From NCBI GenBank assembly GCA_036497895.1, contig DASXIR010000264.1, forward strand, positions 1 to 51,688: DNA of 51,688 nucleotides, in the 5' to 3' direction. Each line of letters begins with the position of its first letter. The stretch's first letter is position 1. Shown piece by piece: positions 1 to 8,594 of the stretch. The position numbers were made by a program, and so were the translations under genes. This stretch comes from CAVQFC01 sp036497895 (GTDB lineage Bacteria; Acidobacteriota; Vicinamibacteria; Vicinamibacterales; CAVVIG01). The notes below the pieces were generated by a model. It was given only the letters and a program-made list of their open reading frames with translations, was not told the origin of the DNA and searched no databases.

Positions 1-93
1 ACATACATTATCGGACTCATCGGAAATGGGCAAATAAACCCGCCTGTTGATGGATTGCGGAGATGTTTACGGGGCCTCGCCCAAAGGTTGGTG

Positions 94-2298
94 CTACGCG
101 CGCCACTGCCGGGCTTCGAACGTTTGATCCGGGACCGTCACTGCAATCGGCCGGCTCCCTGGATACCGTTCGAGCTCCGCGCCGGCCTGGTCGACTTCGA
201 CGACGAACGCCGCGGCTTGACCGGGAGCCAGAGATAAATCGGTCAGCGGTAGCGACAGCTCGAGCACGGTTCCCGCAGCCACCGCAGCGCCACCCGGCCC
301 TCGGTCGGTCCAACCGGGCGGCGTGTTCGCCTGGACCCGATATCGTCCCTCCGCCCGCCCGTTATTCATGGTCACCGCGAACTGAACCCCGTCCGGCGCC
401 ACGAACGTGAGACGCACTTCGCAGCCGCGACTCAGCAGGTCGCGGACGGGCTGATTTCCGTCAATCCTGACAAACAGATGACGGCGACCGAAACCGAAGC
501 GGATCGCGGCTATCGCCGCCGTGGACGCGTCGCTCCTGTGCATCGCCCCTGCGAGTTCGCGAACCTCGAACAGGCCGGCCCCCAGCCACTCGAAGTAGCT
601 GGTTACTTCGCCGTCGAGCACCGGCGAAAGCAAGCCGGTCGGTTGGGTCTCGGCGGCGGCCAGACCACCAGTCGTGATGTTGCTCACGTAGAGCTCGCCG
701 GGCACCGGGAGCTGAAGGTGCCGGTAGGCATTCCTGAGGTGCCGGCGGAACAGGTCGTCAAATGCCTCGTCGTGAGCCGAGGAATGGTCGTCGCCGTACC
801 ACCAGAACCAGTCGCTGCCTTCGGCGATCAGAATCTCCTCTCGGGCTTCGGCCGCCGATTCGGCGTCCGGGTTCGCGGCGTCGAGAGCGGCCCGCGCGTC
901 CCCAAGCTGGCTCCACGCCGTCTGGTCATCGGCGTGGCCAATCCATATGTAGAAGTTGGCGTCGATCCACGACCCGGGGAAGATGCCCGGTAGCCCGGGA
1001 CCCTCTGGACGGCACGCCTGCGCCATGGTCACGGTTTGAAGTTCCGGGTGGCCAGACAGGCGGCGGTACAACGCGCGAAGGAACGGCCGGCCGCCACCGG
1101 CGAAGTGCTCCCAGGCATTCTCGCCGTCCAGAATGATCGGGATCACGGCCTCTCCCCCGCCGGTCCTGGTCCGATAACGCCCCCCCGCCTCGACCATCCT
1201 CGCCACGAAGTCGTCCGCCGCCGCCTCCGGATCCCAACCGGCGTAAGTGAAGCCGATCAGATCCGAGAGCACGTGATCGCGAAACAGGCACGACACCTCG
1301 GCCTCGCCGATCCGGATCCGGTACGGCGTGTAGAGGCGCTCAGGCTGCTCGACGTGGCCGCGGCCGTCTCTGGTGAAATCGACGCCCAGGCTGCGGGCAA
1401 GAATCATTTCGTCGGTCGCCATCCAAGCGAACCCGGCCTCGGCCACCAGTGGGACCATCGCGTCGGACACCGATCCCTCGGACGGCCACAGACCAGCCGG
1501 ACGCTGACCGAAGAGGCGTTCGTGGCACGCGGCCGCGCGGGACAGTTGCTCGGCGGCGTCTTCCGGCCGCTGGAATCGCCGCCGTGGCAGCTTCGTATCC
1601 GGATGGGTCCGCTTGTAAATCTCGGTATCGCACAACAGCGGCAGGATCGGGTGATAGAAGGGTGACGCCGAAATCTCGATCTGGCCTCGAGCCGCCGCGT
1701 CCCGATACTCGGGAATGACCTTGTTGAGCAGCTCCAGCTCGACCTCCCTCAGCACGGCCTTGTCGCCTTCGGAAAACCCGCGGCCCTTGGCGAGCAGCGC
1801 CACGACCCGCGGATCGCCCTCGAGATACAAGGGATCTACCCACGCGAGCTTGTGCCACACCTGCAGGTCGCGCAAATCGTCCTGGCTGAAGCGCCCGGCG
1901 GCAGCGGCCCGCTCACCCGGCGTCGTGAACCCGTCGCCGCGGCGCTCGCGCAGCTCCGCATATCGGGGATAGGCGTCGATCATCCGCTGCCGCTGCGCGT
2001 GAAAAAAGTTCTCGAGCACGAAGTCGACGTCGCCGGGATCGAGTTCGTCGGCCGGCTTCAGGCTCAATGCGAGTGTCCGATCGCGGGCGCGATTCTCGGC
2101 AAAGGCCTCGACCTGCACCAGCATCGACGGCACCAGGTTGAAGGTCATCCGGACGTTCGGAAACTCGCGCAGCATGGCGACCATGCCGTAATAGTCCTTG
2201 AGCGCGTGCAGTCTGACCCACGGCAGGATGTGCTCGTGGGTAGCCAGGTCCTCGTAAAACGGCTGATGCATGTGCCACAACAGGGCAACTCGGGTCAT
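94..2298 (-). CDS. Glycoside hydrolase family 57 protein
   Basis: A 734-residue GH57 enzyme, the family of alpha-amylases, 4-alpha-glucanotransferases and branching enzymes with a (beta/alpha)7 barrel. The family opening HMHQPFYED is seen at residues 9-17. GLWPSEGSVSD around residue 274 holds the Glu expected to be the nucleophile. FRDHVLSDLIGF near 341 and ILDGENAWEHF near 391 are further family blocks; which Asp is the acid/base is not settled by reading. Residues from about 560 on look like a C-terminal beta-sandwich. I start at the ATG before TRVALLW, because the 10 upstream residues precede the conserved first strand. There is no signal peptide, so it should act in the cytoplasm, probably on glycogen or maltodextrins. 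It is divergent from lptFG with only 20 bases between starts. Exact substrate unknown. Confidence 0.9.
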   Translation of the reverse strand: MTRVALLWHMHQPFYEDLATHEHILPWVRLHALKDYYGMVAMLREFPNVRMTFNLVPSMLVQVEAFAENRARDRTLALSLKPADELDPGDVDFVLENFFHAQRQRMIDAYPRYAELRERRGDGFTTPGERAAAAGRFSQDDLRDLQVWHKLAWVDPLYLEGDPRVVALLAKGRGFSEGDKAVLREVELELLNKVIPEYRDAAARGQIEISASPFYHPILPLLCDTEIYKRTHPDTKLPRRRFQRPEDAAEQLSRAAACHERLFGQRPAGLWPSEGSVSDAMVPLVAEAGFAWMATDEMILARSLGVDFTRDGRGHVEQPERLYTPYRIRIGEAEVSCLFRDHVLSDLIGFTYAGWDPEAAADDFVARMVEAGGRYRTRTGGGEAVIPIILDGENAWEHFAGGGRPFLRALYRRLSGHPELQTVTMAQACRPEGPGLPGIFPGSWIDANFYIWIGHADDQTAWSQLGDARAALDAANPDAESAAEAREEILIAEGSDWFWWYGDDHSSAHDEAFDDLFRRHLRNAYRHLQLPVPGELYVSNITTGGLAAAETQPTGLLSPVLDGEVTSYFEWLGAGLFEVRELAGAMHRSDASTAAIAAIRFGFGRRHLFVRIDGNQPVRDLLSRGCEVRLTFVAPDGVQFAVTMNNGRAEGRYRVQANTPPGWTDRGPGGAAVAAGTVLELSLPLTDLSLAPGQAAAFVVEVDQAGAELERYPGSRPIAVTVPDQTFEARQWRA

Positions 2299-2318
2299 AC
2301 GTTGTAGTCTAGTGCGAG

Positions 2319-4685
2319 GTGAAGACACTCGACCGCTACGTCATTCGTGAGCTGATCCCGCCGTGCCTCATGGCGCTGGTCGGACTGACCTTCGTGCTCA
2401 TGATGCCGCCGATCATGCAGAACGCCGCGGCGCTCATTGCCGCCGGCGTGCGCTGGAGCGTGGTCGCCCGCCTGCTGTACACGCTCACCCCGCAGGCCCT
2501 GGCGCTGACCATTCCGATGGCGCTGCTTTACGGCATCCTGTTCGGGTTGGGCCGCCTGTCCGCGGACCGTGAATTCGTTGCCTTGCAGGCCTGCGGCGTC
2601 AGCGTTTTCCGGGTCGCCCGGCCAATCGCTCTGATGGCGGTCGTCGCCTGCCTGGCGACCGGCTATGAAATGATTTACGCGCTACCGGACGCGAACCAGA
2701 CCTTCCGGCAAATCACCTTCGAGGTCATCGCTTCCGGCGCGGAAAGCGACATCAAACCGCGCGTATTTTTTCAGAACTTCCCCAACCGGGTCATTTACGT
2801 CCGCGACATCCTGCCCGAGACCGGCTGGCACGACGTGTTCCTGGCGGACGACACGCAGACGGATCAGACCACTGTCTACGTGGCGAAAGCCGGACGCCTT
2901 GTCATCGATCGGAACACCAAGACCGTGCAGCTGGTGCTCGAGCAGGTCACCCGGCACGTGACGTTTCCCAATAAGCCCGAGGCGTACGACGTCGGCTATT
3001 CGGAAAGTCTCGCACTGAACATGAATTGGGAAACGGTGTTCCCACGCACCCAAATCATCAAAGGAGACAACGAGAAGACGGTTGCCGAGTTGCGCGAGAC
3101 CGCCGCCGAGAACCGGGCCAAGAACCTCCCGGACTCGATGCAGATTTACACGATCCAGCAGAAGTTCTCGCTGCCGGCGGCCTGCTTCGTCCTCGCGCTG
3201 ATTGGCGTGGCGCTCGGAGCGACCAGCCGAAAAGACGGCAAGCTCGCGAGCTTCGCGCTCGGAACCGGGGTGGTGTTCGCCTACTACGTCCTGCTCTATA
3301 CCTCGCGCGCAGCGGCGAGGGCGGGGGCGTTGCCGGCCGGGCTCGCGCCGTGGGTCGTGAACATCGTGCTCGGTCTGGCCGGCGTCGGGCTGGTACTGTG
3401 GCGCGCCGGCTCATCCGATCAACCGATTCGCATCAATTTGTCGGCACTGTGGCCGTTCCGTAAGACGACCTCGGTCGCAGACACCGCCGCCGTGGGCGCC
3501 GCCCTGGCGTCACGCGGCGTCGTGATCGTCCTGAGAGTGCCAAATGTCGACTGGCCCGGCCCGAGCCTGCTGGACCGATACGTCTCGCGTCAGTACCTGT
3601 CGGTCTTCGGTCTCGCATTCGTCGCGCTGGTCGGCATCTTCTACATCTCGACCTTCATCGACCTCGCCGACAAGCTGTTCGGCGGAGTGGCGACCGCGGG
3701 AATGATGCTGCGTTATTTCTATTTCGAAACGCCGCAGTACATCTATTTCATCATTCCGCTGGCCGCGTTGCTGGCGACGCTCGTGACCGTCGGCCTGCTC
3801 ACGAAAAACAGCGAGCTGATCGTGATGCGGGCGTGCGGTATCAGCCTGTATCGCTCTACCCTGCCGCTCCTGCTCTTCGGCATGGTGTGCAGCGGGGTGT
3901 TATTCGAAATGCAGGAGCACATCCTGGCCGAGTCGAACCGCGAGGCGGCGCGCCTGAACGCGATCATCCGCGGCTTCCCTGTGCCTCAGTTCGGCGTGTT
4001 GAACCGCCAGTGGATTCTCGGCAAGAGTGGCGACATCTACCGCTACCAGTTTTTCGATCCCCGGTCGGACACTTTCACCGGCCTGTCTTTGTTTCAGCTG
4101 GACCAGCAGGCGTGGAAGCTTCGCAGCGTGACCCGGGCGCAGCGCGTCAACCTGGTGCGGCAGACTGCGCCCGACGGTCAGACCACGGTCAGCTGGCGCG
4201 CGAATCAGGGCTGGAGGCGCGAATTCTCGACCGTCACGCGCCGCAAGGTCGCCAGCGACGTCGTCACCTATACGCCATTCACGGATCGCACGCTGATGCT
4301 CGAGCCGCCCAGTTACTTCAAAACAGAAATTCCCGAAACCGATCGGATGACCTACGGGGAACTCAAGCAGTACATCGTGCAGCTTCAGAGCAGCGGCTAC
4401 CACGTCGTGCCCTACGTCGTGGATCTGCACAAGAAGATCGCGTTCCCATTCGTGACGCTGATCATGACGCTGCTGGCGGTGCCATTCGCTGCGTCGCTTC
4501 GACGCAGTGGCGCGCTGTTTGGCATCGGCGTCGGGCTGATTCTCGCGATCGTCTACTGGACGGCGTTGAGCATCTTCACCGCGCTTGGCGCCGGAGGATG
4601 GTTGTCGCCGATGCTGTCGGCGTGGGCGCCGAATATTCTTTTCGGCTCCGCCGCCGTCTACATGCTTTTGACCGTCAGGACCTGA
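2319..4685 (+). CDS. lptFG: Fused LptF-LptG lipopolysaccharide export permease
   Basis: A 788-residue protein made of two YjgP/YjgQ permease units in tandem. Unit 1 (about 1-370) begins LDRYVIRELIPPCLMAL. Unit 2 (from about 417) begins LLDRYVSRQYLSVFGLAF. Each has an N-terminal pair of membrane segments, a periplasmic beta-jellyroll-like middle and further membrane segments near its C terminus. LptF and LptG are normally separate proteins of about 360 residues that sit with LptB2 in the inner membrane and push LPS into the LptC-LptA bridge. Here both halves of the pseudo-dimer appear to be one chain, joined by a linker around 375-415. The start is GTG at 2319. It converges on the PHP hydrolase gene with 5 bases between stops. 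Which half is LptF or LptG is inferred only from order. Confidence 0.88.
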   Translation: MKTLDRYVIRELIPPCLMALVGLTFVLMMPPIMQNAAALIAAGVRWSVVARLLYTLTPQALALTIPMALLYGILFGLGRLSADREFVALQACGVSVFRVARPIALMAVVACLATGYEMIYALPDANQTFRQITFEVIASGAESDIKPRVFFQNFPNRVIYVRDILPETGWHDVFLADDTQTDQTTVYVAKAGRLVIDRNTKTVQLVLEQVTRHVTFPNKPEAYDVGYSESLALNMNWETVFPRTQIIKGDNEKTVAELRETAAENRAKNLPDSMQIYTIQQKFSLPAACFVLALIGVALGATSRKDGKLASFALGTGVVFAYYVLLYTSRAAARAGALPAGLAPWVVNIVLGLAGVGLVLWRAGSSDQPIRINLSALWPFRKTTSVADTAAVGAALASRGVVIVLRVPNVDWPGPSLLDRYVSRQYLSVFGLAFVALVGIFYISTFIDLADKLFGGVATAGMMLRYFYFETPQYIYFIIPLAALLATLVTVGLLTKNSELIVMRACGISLYRSTLPLLLFGMVCSGVLFEMQEHILAESNREAARLNAIIRGFPVPQFGVLNRQWILGKSGDIYRYQFFDPRSDTFTGLSLFQLDQQAWKLRSVTRAQRVNLVRQTAPDGQTTVSWRANQGWRREFSTVTRRKVASDVVTYTPFTDRTLMLEPPSYFKTEIPETDRMTYGELKQYIVQLQSSGYHVVPYVVDLHKKIAFPFVTLIMTLLAVPFAASLRRSGALFGIGVGLILAIVYWTALSIFTALGAGGWLSPMLSAWAPNILFGSAAVYMLLTVRT

Positions 4686-4690
4686 CCGGC

Positions 4691-6406
4691 TCAGTGCTGC
4701 AGTTCGGCCCGCGTGATCCAGAGCTGACCGGTATCGGCGGCCTTGGCGTTGGTCCGATCGACCACGAACAGGATGTTGCGGATGTGGTCGAGCGGCGGCG
4801 CCACCGTCCGCGTCGGGCCGACCGGCGTCACATCGTCGAAGTTTACCGACCGTACCTGGGTTGAGCGATCGACAAACACCGACCGCTGCCAGCGATCCTC
4901 GGGGCCAGGTCCGATTCCGCCGCGCAACTGCACCGATACGCGCATCGGGTGATCCGAGCGAACCGTGAACGACAGCCGATTGTAGGGTGCGACGCCGCCA
5001 GGTGTGTCCACGACCAGCACCACGGTTTGACGAGTGCCGGGAGTGTCGGCCAGGTGGTAGGCCCACTCCAATTCCTTGGCACCAACGTTCGACGTGACGT
5101 CCACTGACGCCTGTGAGTCCGAGTCGTGCTCAACCGCCCATCCCTGCGGCGATGCGCCATCAAAGATCGGGCGACTGACGGGGTTACTTGCCGCCTGCGT
5201 CGGTTCCCCTTCGGTCGATCGATCGCCTCTGACGTAGATCGGATTACTGCGGAGCCAGGTCACCGGCGTCGGCCGTCCACTGGAAAGAATTTCGACCCAG
5301 AACACCGCCGGCGCGCCGGTCGCGTGGACCGTCCAGTCTTCGGCACCACGCTGCGCGGCGAGCGTGCGGATGCCCTCATGGATGACCGTCGTGAAGTCTG
5401 GTGGTGCGTTGGTTCGAACGTGGAGCGCGAGCGAACCCGCTGCACTGATCTCGTCACCTTCGTGCACGGTGCCGTGTTCGTTGGTCGCGCTGAACTCGAA
5501 TGCAGCCGGTGACGCGAGCCCGTCAATCACGGTGTGCAGATGTCCCGCCCGAATCGCGCGCATGATGAGCCGGCCATCAGTGACGGCATCGCCGGACAGC
5601 GGCGCTTCGGGTCGCACGCGGATCGAGAGCAACTCGAAAGACGACTCGTAACCTGGCAGCGGCAGCACGTAACGGCCCTGCGCCAGTTCAGCGCCGCTGC
5701 GAAGCGCCAGCCTCGCGTGGGCATCGGCTCCGGCCATGATGACCACACGCCGACGCTCGGCGAGCGCCTCCCACTGCACGAGGACGCCGGTGGGCTGGAT
5801 CATGCCGGCCATGCTCTCGACCGGGCGAAAGGCATACCCGAGCAGTCCATTCAGCAGCCGCAGCTTCGCCGACCAGCCAGGTTGTGCCGCGAGAACCCGC
5901 CAGCTCGTGTCGGGATTGAGCAGTTCGACGCCGTCAAACCGCGTCGTCCAGTCGCGCCATTGTAATTGCGGCTTGGGCGAGTCCGGGTGCGCCACGATGC
6001 CGAACCCGCCAAGCCGCCGGACGTCCTCGACGACGTCGCGGGCCTCGCCCGCCAGCGGGTACGGCGACGCGGGCATGTCGAGCGCGAGGTAGTGACCACC
6101 GTTGGTGCTGATCTCTACGCCCTCGAGGCACAGCACGCCCGAGCGATAGATCGGCGGCGCCGGTGTTCGAGTGGCGTCACCGTGATCAGTGAGCACCACG
6201 AACTTCAGTCCGGCGCGAGCCGCAGCGGCAGCAATTTCGTCGGGGCCGCTCAGTCCATCTGAGCGGTTGGTGTGGATGTGAACGACGCCAGGCACGGTGC
6301 CGGCATCGAAGATCGGCAGCGCCTCTCGGTGCGGCGGGATGATGAAGGCGATCCAAACAGCAACGGCGGCCACGAGGGCCGCCGTCACCAGGAGAATCCT
6401 CTTCAC
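4691..6406 (-). CDS. Membrane-anchored PHP-domain metallohydrolase (CehA/McbA-like)
   Basis: A 571-residue protein with an N-terminal membrane anchor (about residues 5-23), then a PHP metal-dependent phosphoesterase domain. Metal-ligand motifs are visible in order: HIHTNRSDG, LTDHGD, EGVEIST, VAHPDSP and GADAH. This is the CehA/McbA branch of the PHP superfamily, which includes hydrolases of phosphoesters and carbamates. The C-terminal 170 residues look like an all-beta domain without a motif I recognise. The start is GTG at 6406, 10 bases after the metK stop, so it is probably the last gene of a xerD-metK-PHP operon. The anchor and the extended C-terminal region suggest a periplasmic enzyme. 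The substrate cannot be named from sequence. Confidence 0.8.
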   Translation of the reverse strand: MKRILLVTAALVAAVAVWIAFIIPPHREALPIFDAGTVPGVVHIHTNRSDGLSGPDEIAAAAARAGLKFVVLTDHGDATRTPAPPIYRSGVLCLEGVEISTNGGHYLALDMPASPYPLAGEARDVVEDVRRLGGFGIVAHPDSPKPQLQWRDWTTRFDGVELLNPDTSWRVLAAQPGWSAKLRLLNGLLGYAFRPVESMAGMIQPTGVLVQWEALAERRRVVIMAGADAHARLALRSGAELAQGRYVLPLPGYESSFELLSIRVRPEAPLSGDAVTDGRLIMRAIRAGHLHTVIDGLASPAAFEFSATNEHGTVHEGDEISAAGSLALHVRTNAPPDFTTVIHEGIRTLAAQRGAEDWTVHATGAPAVFWVEILSSGRPTPVTWLRSNPIYVRGDRSTEGEPTQAASNPVSRPIFDGASPQGWAVEHDSDSQASVDVTSNVGAKELEWAYHLADTPGTRQTVVLVVDTPGGVAPYNRLSFTVRSDHPMRVSVQLRGGIGPGPEDRWQRSVFVDRSTQVRSVNFDDVTPVGPTRTVAPPLDHIRNILFVVDRTNAKAADTGQLWITRAELQH

Positions 6407-6416
6407 AGACTCGCGG

Positions 6417-7568
6417 CTACAGTCCCGCCGCCGATTTGATCGCGGCGGCCTTGTCGGTCCGCTCCCAGAAGAACTCGGGCTCGGTGCGACCGAAGTGACC
6501 GAACGCCGCGGTCTTCTTGTAGATCGGCCGGCGCAGCTCGAGCTCTTCCATGATGCCGCGCGGCGTGAGCTTGAAGTGCGAGCGAACGATCTCGGTGATC
6601 TTCTCTTCGGGAATCCGGCCGGTGCCTTCGGTGTGCACCATCACCGACACAGGGTCAGCGACGCCGATTGCGTACGCGAGTTGCACGAGCGCGCGCTCGG
6701 CGACCCCCGATGCGACCACGTTCTTGGCGATGTAGCGCGCCATGTAAGCGGCCGAGCGATCGACCTTCGTCGGATCCTTGCCCGAGAACGCGCCGCCGCC
6801 GTGTGGCGCTGCGCCGCCGTAGGTGTCGACGATGATCTTGCGCCCGGTGACGCCGGCATCGCCGTGCGGCCCGCCGACGACGAAACGGCCGGTCGGGTTG
6901 ACGTAGACCTTGGTGTTCTTGTCCATCAGTTCCGCAGGGATCACCTTGTTGATGATCTTCTCGATGATGTCTTCCTTCATCGTTTCCTGGGTGACGAGCG
7001 GACTGTGCTGGCTGGAGACGACCACTGCATCGACCCGAACCGGGCGATTGCCGTCGTATTCGACCGTGACCTGGGACTTGCCGTCCGGCCGGAGGTAATC
7101 GAGCGTGCCGTCGCGCCGCAAGCACGATAGCCCCTTGACCAGTTTGTGCGCCAGCATGATCGGCAGCGGCATCTGCTCTTCGGTTTCGGTGCACGCAAAA
7201 CCGAACATCATGCCTTGATCACCAGCGCCGCCGGTGTCGACGCCCATCGCGATGTCCGGTGACTGGCTGTGAATCGAGGACAGAACGGCGCAGGTCTCAC
7301 CGTCAAAGCCGTACTTGCCTCGGTTGTAACCGATCTCGTTGATGGTCGCGCGCACGACCTCCTGGAAATCGACATAGGCGCTGGTGGTGATTTCACCGGC
7401 GACGACCGCCAGTCCGGTGGTGACCAGCGTTTCGCAGGCGACGCGGCTGACCGGGTCCTGCGTCAGAATGGCGTCGAGGATGGAATCGGAAATCTGGTCG
7501 GCGATCTTGTCCGGATGCCCTTCGGTGACCGATTCAGAGGTGAAGAGATGCCGTCCTTTACGGCTCAT
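6417..7568 (-). CDS. metK: S-adenosylmethionine synthetase
   Basis: MetK makes S-adenosylmethionine from methionine and ATP in the cytoplasm, as a tetramer. The 383-residue length is standard. The start MSRKGRHLFTSESVTEGHPD carries the conserved HPDK motif. The ATP-binding GAGDQGMMFGF and the P-loop-like GGGAFSGKDPTKVDRS signatures are intact. A good Shine-Dalgarno sequence (GAAGGAG, 7574-7580) precedes the ATG. It lies 56 bases after xerD on the same strand. I looked in that gap and in the leader for a SAM-sensing riboswitch fold and saw none, so control is likely from the xerD promoter or a local promoter. Confidence 0.98.
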   Translation of the reverse strand: MSRKGRHLFTSESVTEGHPDKIADQISDSILDAILTQDPVSRVACETLVTTGLAVVAGEITTSAYVDFQEVVRATINEIGYNRGKYGFDGETCAVLSSIHSQSPDIAMGVDTGGAGDQGMMFGFACTETEEQMPLPIMLAHKLVKGLSCLRRDGTLDYLRPDGKSQVTVEYDGNRPVRVDAVVVSSQHSPLVTQETMKEDIIEKIINKVIPAELMDKNTKVYVNPTGRFVVGGPHGDAGVTGRKIIVDTYGGAAPHGGGAFSGKDPTKVDRSAAYMARYIAKNVVASGVAERALVQLAYAIGVADPVSVMVHTEGTGRIPEEKITEIVRSHFKLTPRGIMEELELRRPIYKKTAAFGHFGRTEPEFFWERTDKAAAIKSAAGL

Positions 7569-7624
7569 GCGAGCTCCTTCGAAGTGTTAAAAATGAGGCT
7601 GACAAACACGCTAGTTTAGCAGAA

Positions 7625-8509
7625 TCAGGCCCGTGGGTGAAAGCGATCGTAAATCGTCCGCAGCCGCGCCTCGAGGACGTGGGTATAGATTTGCGTGGTC
7701 GAGAGGTCGGCGTGCCCGAGCATCAACTGGATCGCGCGCAGATCGGCGCCGCGTTCGAGCAGATGGGTCGCGAACGAGTGACGGATCACGTGCGGGCTCA
7801 ACGATCGCGGCAGATCGGCCTCCAGCCCGTACCGCTTCAGCACCTTCCAGAAGCCGATCCGGCTCAACGCGCCGCCGCGCGCGTTCAGAAAGAGCCGTGG
7901 TGACGACGCACCCTTGAGCAGCTGCGGGCGCCCTTTCGATCGGTAGCGCTCGATCCACTCGCTCGCCTGCTCGCCGATCGGCACCAGCCGTTCCTTGCTG
8001 CCCTTCCCCACGCAGGTCAAGTAGTGCTCGGAAAGATGCAGATCCGACTGACGGACCCCGACCAGTTCGCTGACGCGGAGACCAGTGGCGTACAGCAGTT
8101 CAATCATGGCTCGATCCCGAAGTCCGAGCGGCGATGCCACGTCCGGCCGGGCGATCAGCCGATCGACCTCATCGACCGACAGAAACTTGGGCAGCGACGG
8201 CCACGCGCGAGGCGGCCGCAGGTCGTCCGCGGGGTTGCTGGTCAGGCGGCGGTCGAGGACGAGAAACCGATAGAAGCCGCGCACCGAGGCGACCATGCGC
8301 GCCACCGAGCGTGGCGACAGTCCGGCCGTCATCTGTTCGCGAACGAACGCTTCGAGCGCGGCTCGATCGAGCGACTCGGCGGTACGCTCGACACCAGCGG
8401 CAAATGCGAGCAACGCCCGCAGATCGCGTCCATAGCTCTCGAGCGTCAGGTCGGCCAGCCGACGCTCGACCCGCAGATGGTCCAGGTACGCATCGACGGA
8501 CTCGCTCAC
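7625..8509 (-). CDS. xerD: Site-specific tyrosine recombinase XerD/XerC
   Basis: A 294-residue tyrosine recombinase. Residues 1-90 form the SAM-like core-binding domain. The catalytic set is complete: R145 (ATGLRVSEL), K172 (GKGSKERLVP), H240 and R243 (SPHVIRHSFATHLL), H266 (LGHADLSTTQIYTHV) and Y275. Xer recombinases resolve chromosome dimers at dif near the terminus. The length matches housekeeping XerD or XerC rather than a phage integrase, and the gene sits in an operon with metK with no att-like repeats nearby. The start is GTG at 8509; a longer frame runs back through murQ but is antisense to it and is not credible. Whether it is the C or D paralogue cannot be decided without the second copy. 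Confidence 0.9.
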   Translation of the reverse strand: MSESVDAYLDHLRVERRLADLTLESYGRDLRALLAFAAGVERTAESLDRAALEAFVREQMTAGLSPRSVARMVASVRGFYRFLVLDRRLTSNPADDLRPPRAWPSLPKFLSVDEVDRLIARPDVASPLGLRDRAMIELLYATGLRVSELVGVRQSDLHLSEHYLTCVGKGSKERLVPIGEQASEWIERYRSKGRPQLLKGASSPRLFLNARGGALSRIGFWKVLKRYGLEADLPRSLSPHVIRHSFATHLLERGADLRAIQLMLGHADLSTTQIYTHVLEARLRTIYDRFHPRA

Positions 8510-8517
8510 GGCTGGCT

Positions 8518-8551
8518 GACTCCTGACGTCGACTCCCGGCTCCCCACTCCC
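8518..8551. repeat. Phased degenerate heptamer repeat GACTCCC
   Basis: Heptamers starting at 8531, 8538 and 8545 (GACTCCC, GGCTCCC, CACTCCC) are in exact 7-base phase, and GACT at 8552 continues the phase. A further copy, GACTCCT, lies at 8518. The tract is strongly pyrimidine-rich on the plus strand. It lies in the 85-base gap between the divergent xerD and murQ starts, just upstream of the ACTATGATAGT palindrome. Function unknown; it could be replication slippage or a protein-binding array. Confidence 0.6.
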
Positions 8552-8552
8552 G

Positions 8553-8563
8553 ACTATGATAGT
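8553..8563. promoter_or_regulatory. Palindrome with -10-like hexamers on both strands
   Basis: ACTATGATAGT is a perfect 11-base palindrome around G8558. It reads TATGAT (8555-8560) toward murQ and TATCAT toward xerD, each 5 of 6 to the sigma70 -10 consensus. I found no good -35 at 16-18 bases on the murQ side. It may be a shared divergent promoter, an operator, or both. The murQ ATG is 31 bases downstream and the xerD GTG is 44 bases away. Confidence 0.4.
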
Positions 8564-8594
8564 ATTCGCGCCTTCGTTCCGAGGTCCTGAACGC

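Noticed and set aside
7569..7624. Possible SAM-sensing riboswitch before metK
   Set aside because: The gap is only 56 bases and shows no paired-helix pattern of known SAM or SAH riboswitches.
7625..8509. XerD-like gene as a mobile-element integrase
   Set aside because: Length, operon with metK and lack of att repeats or phage genes fit housekeeping Xer.
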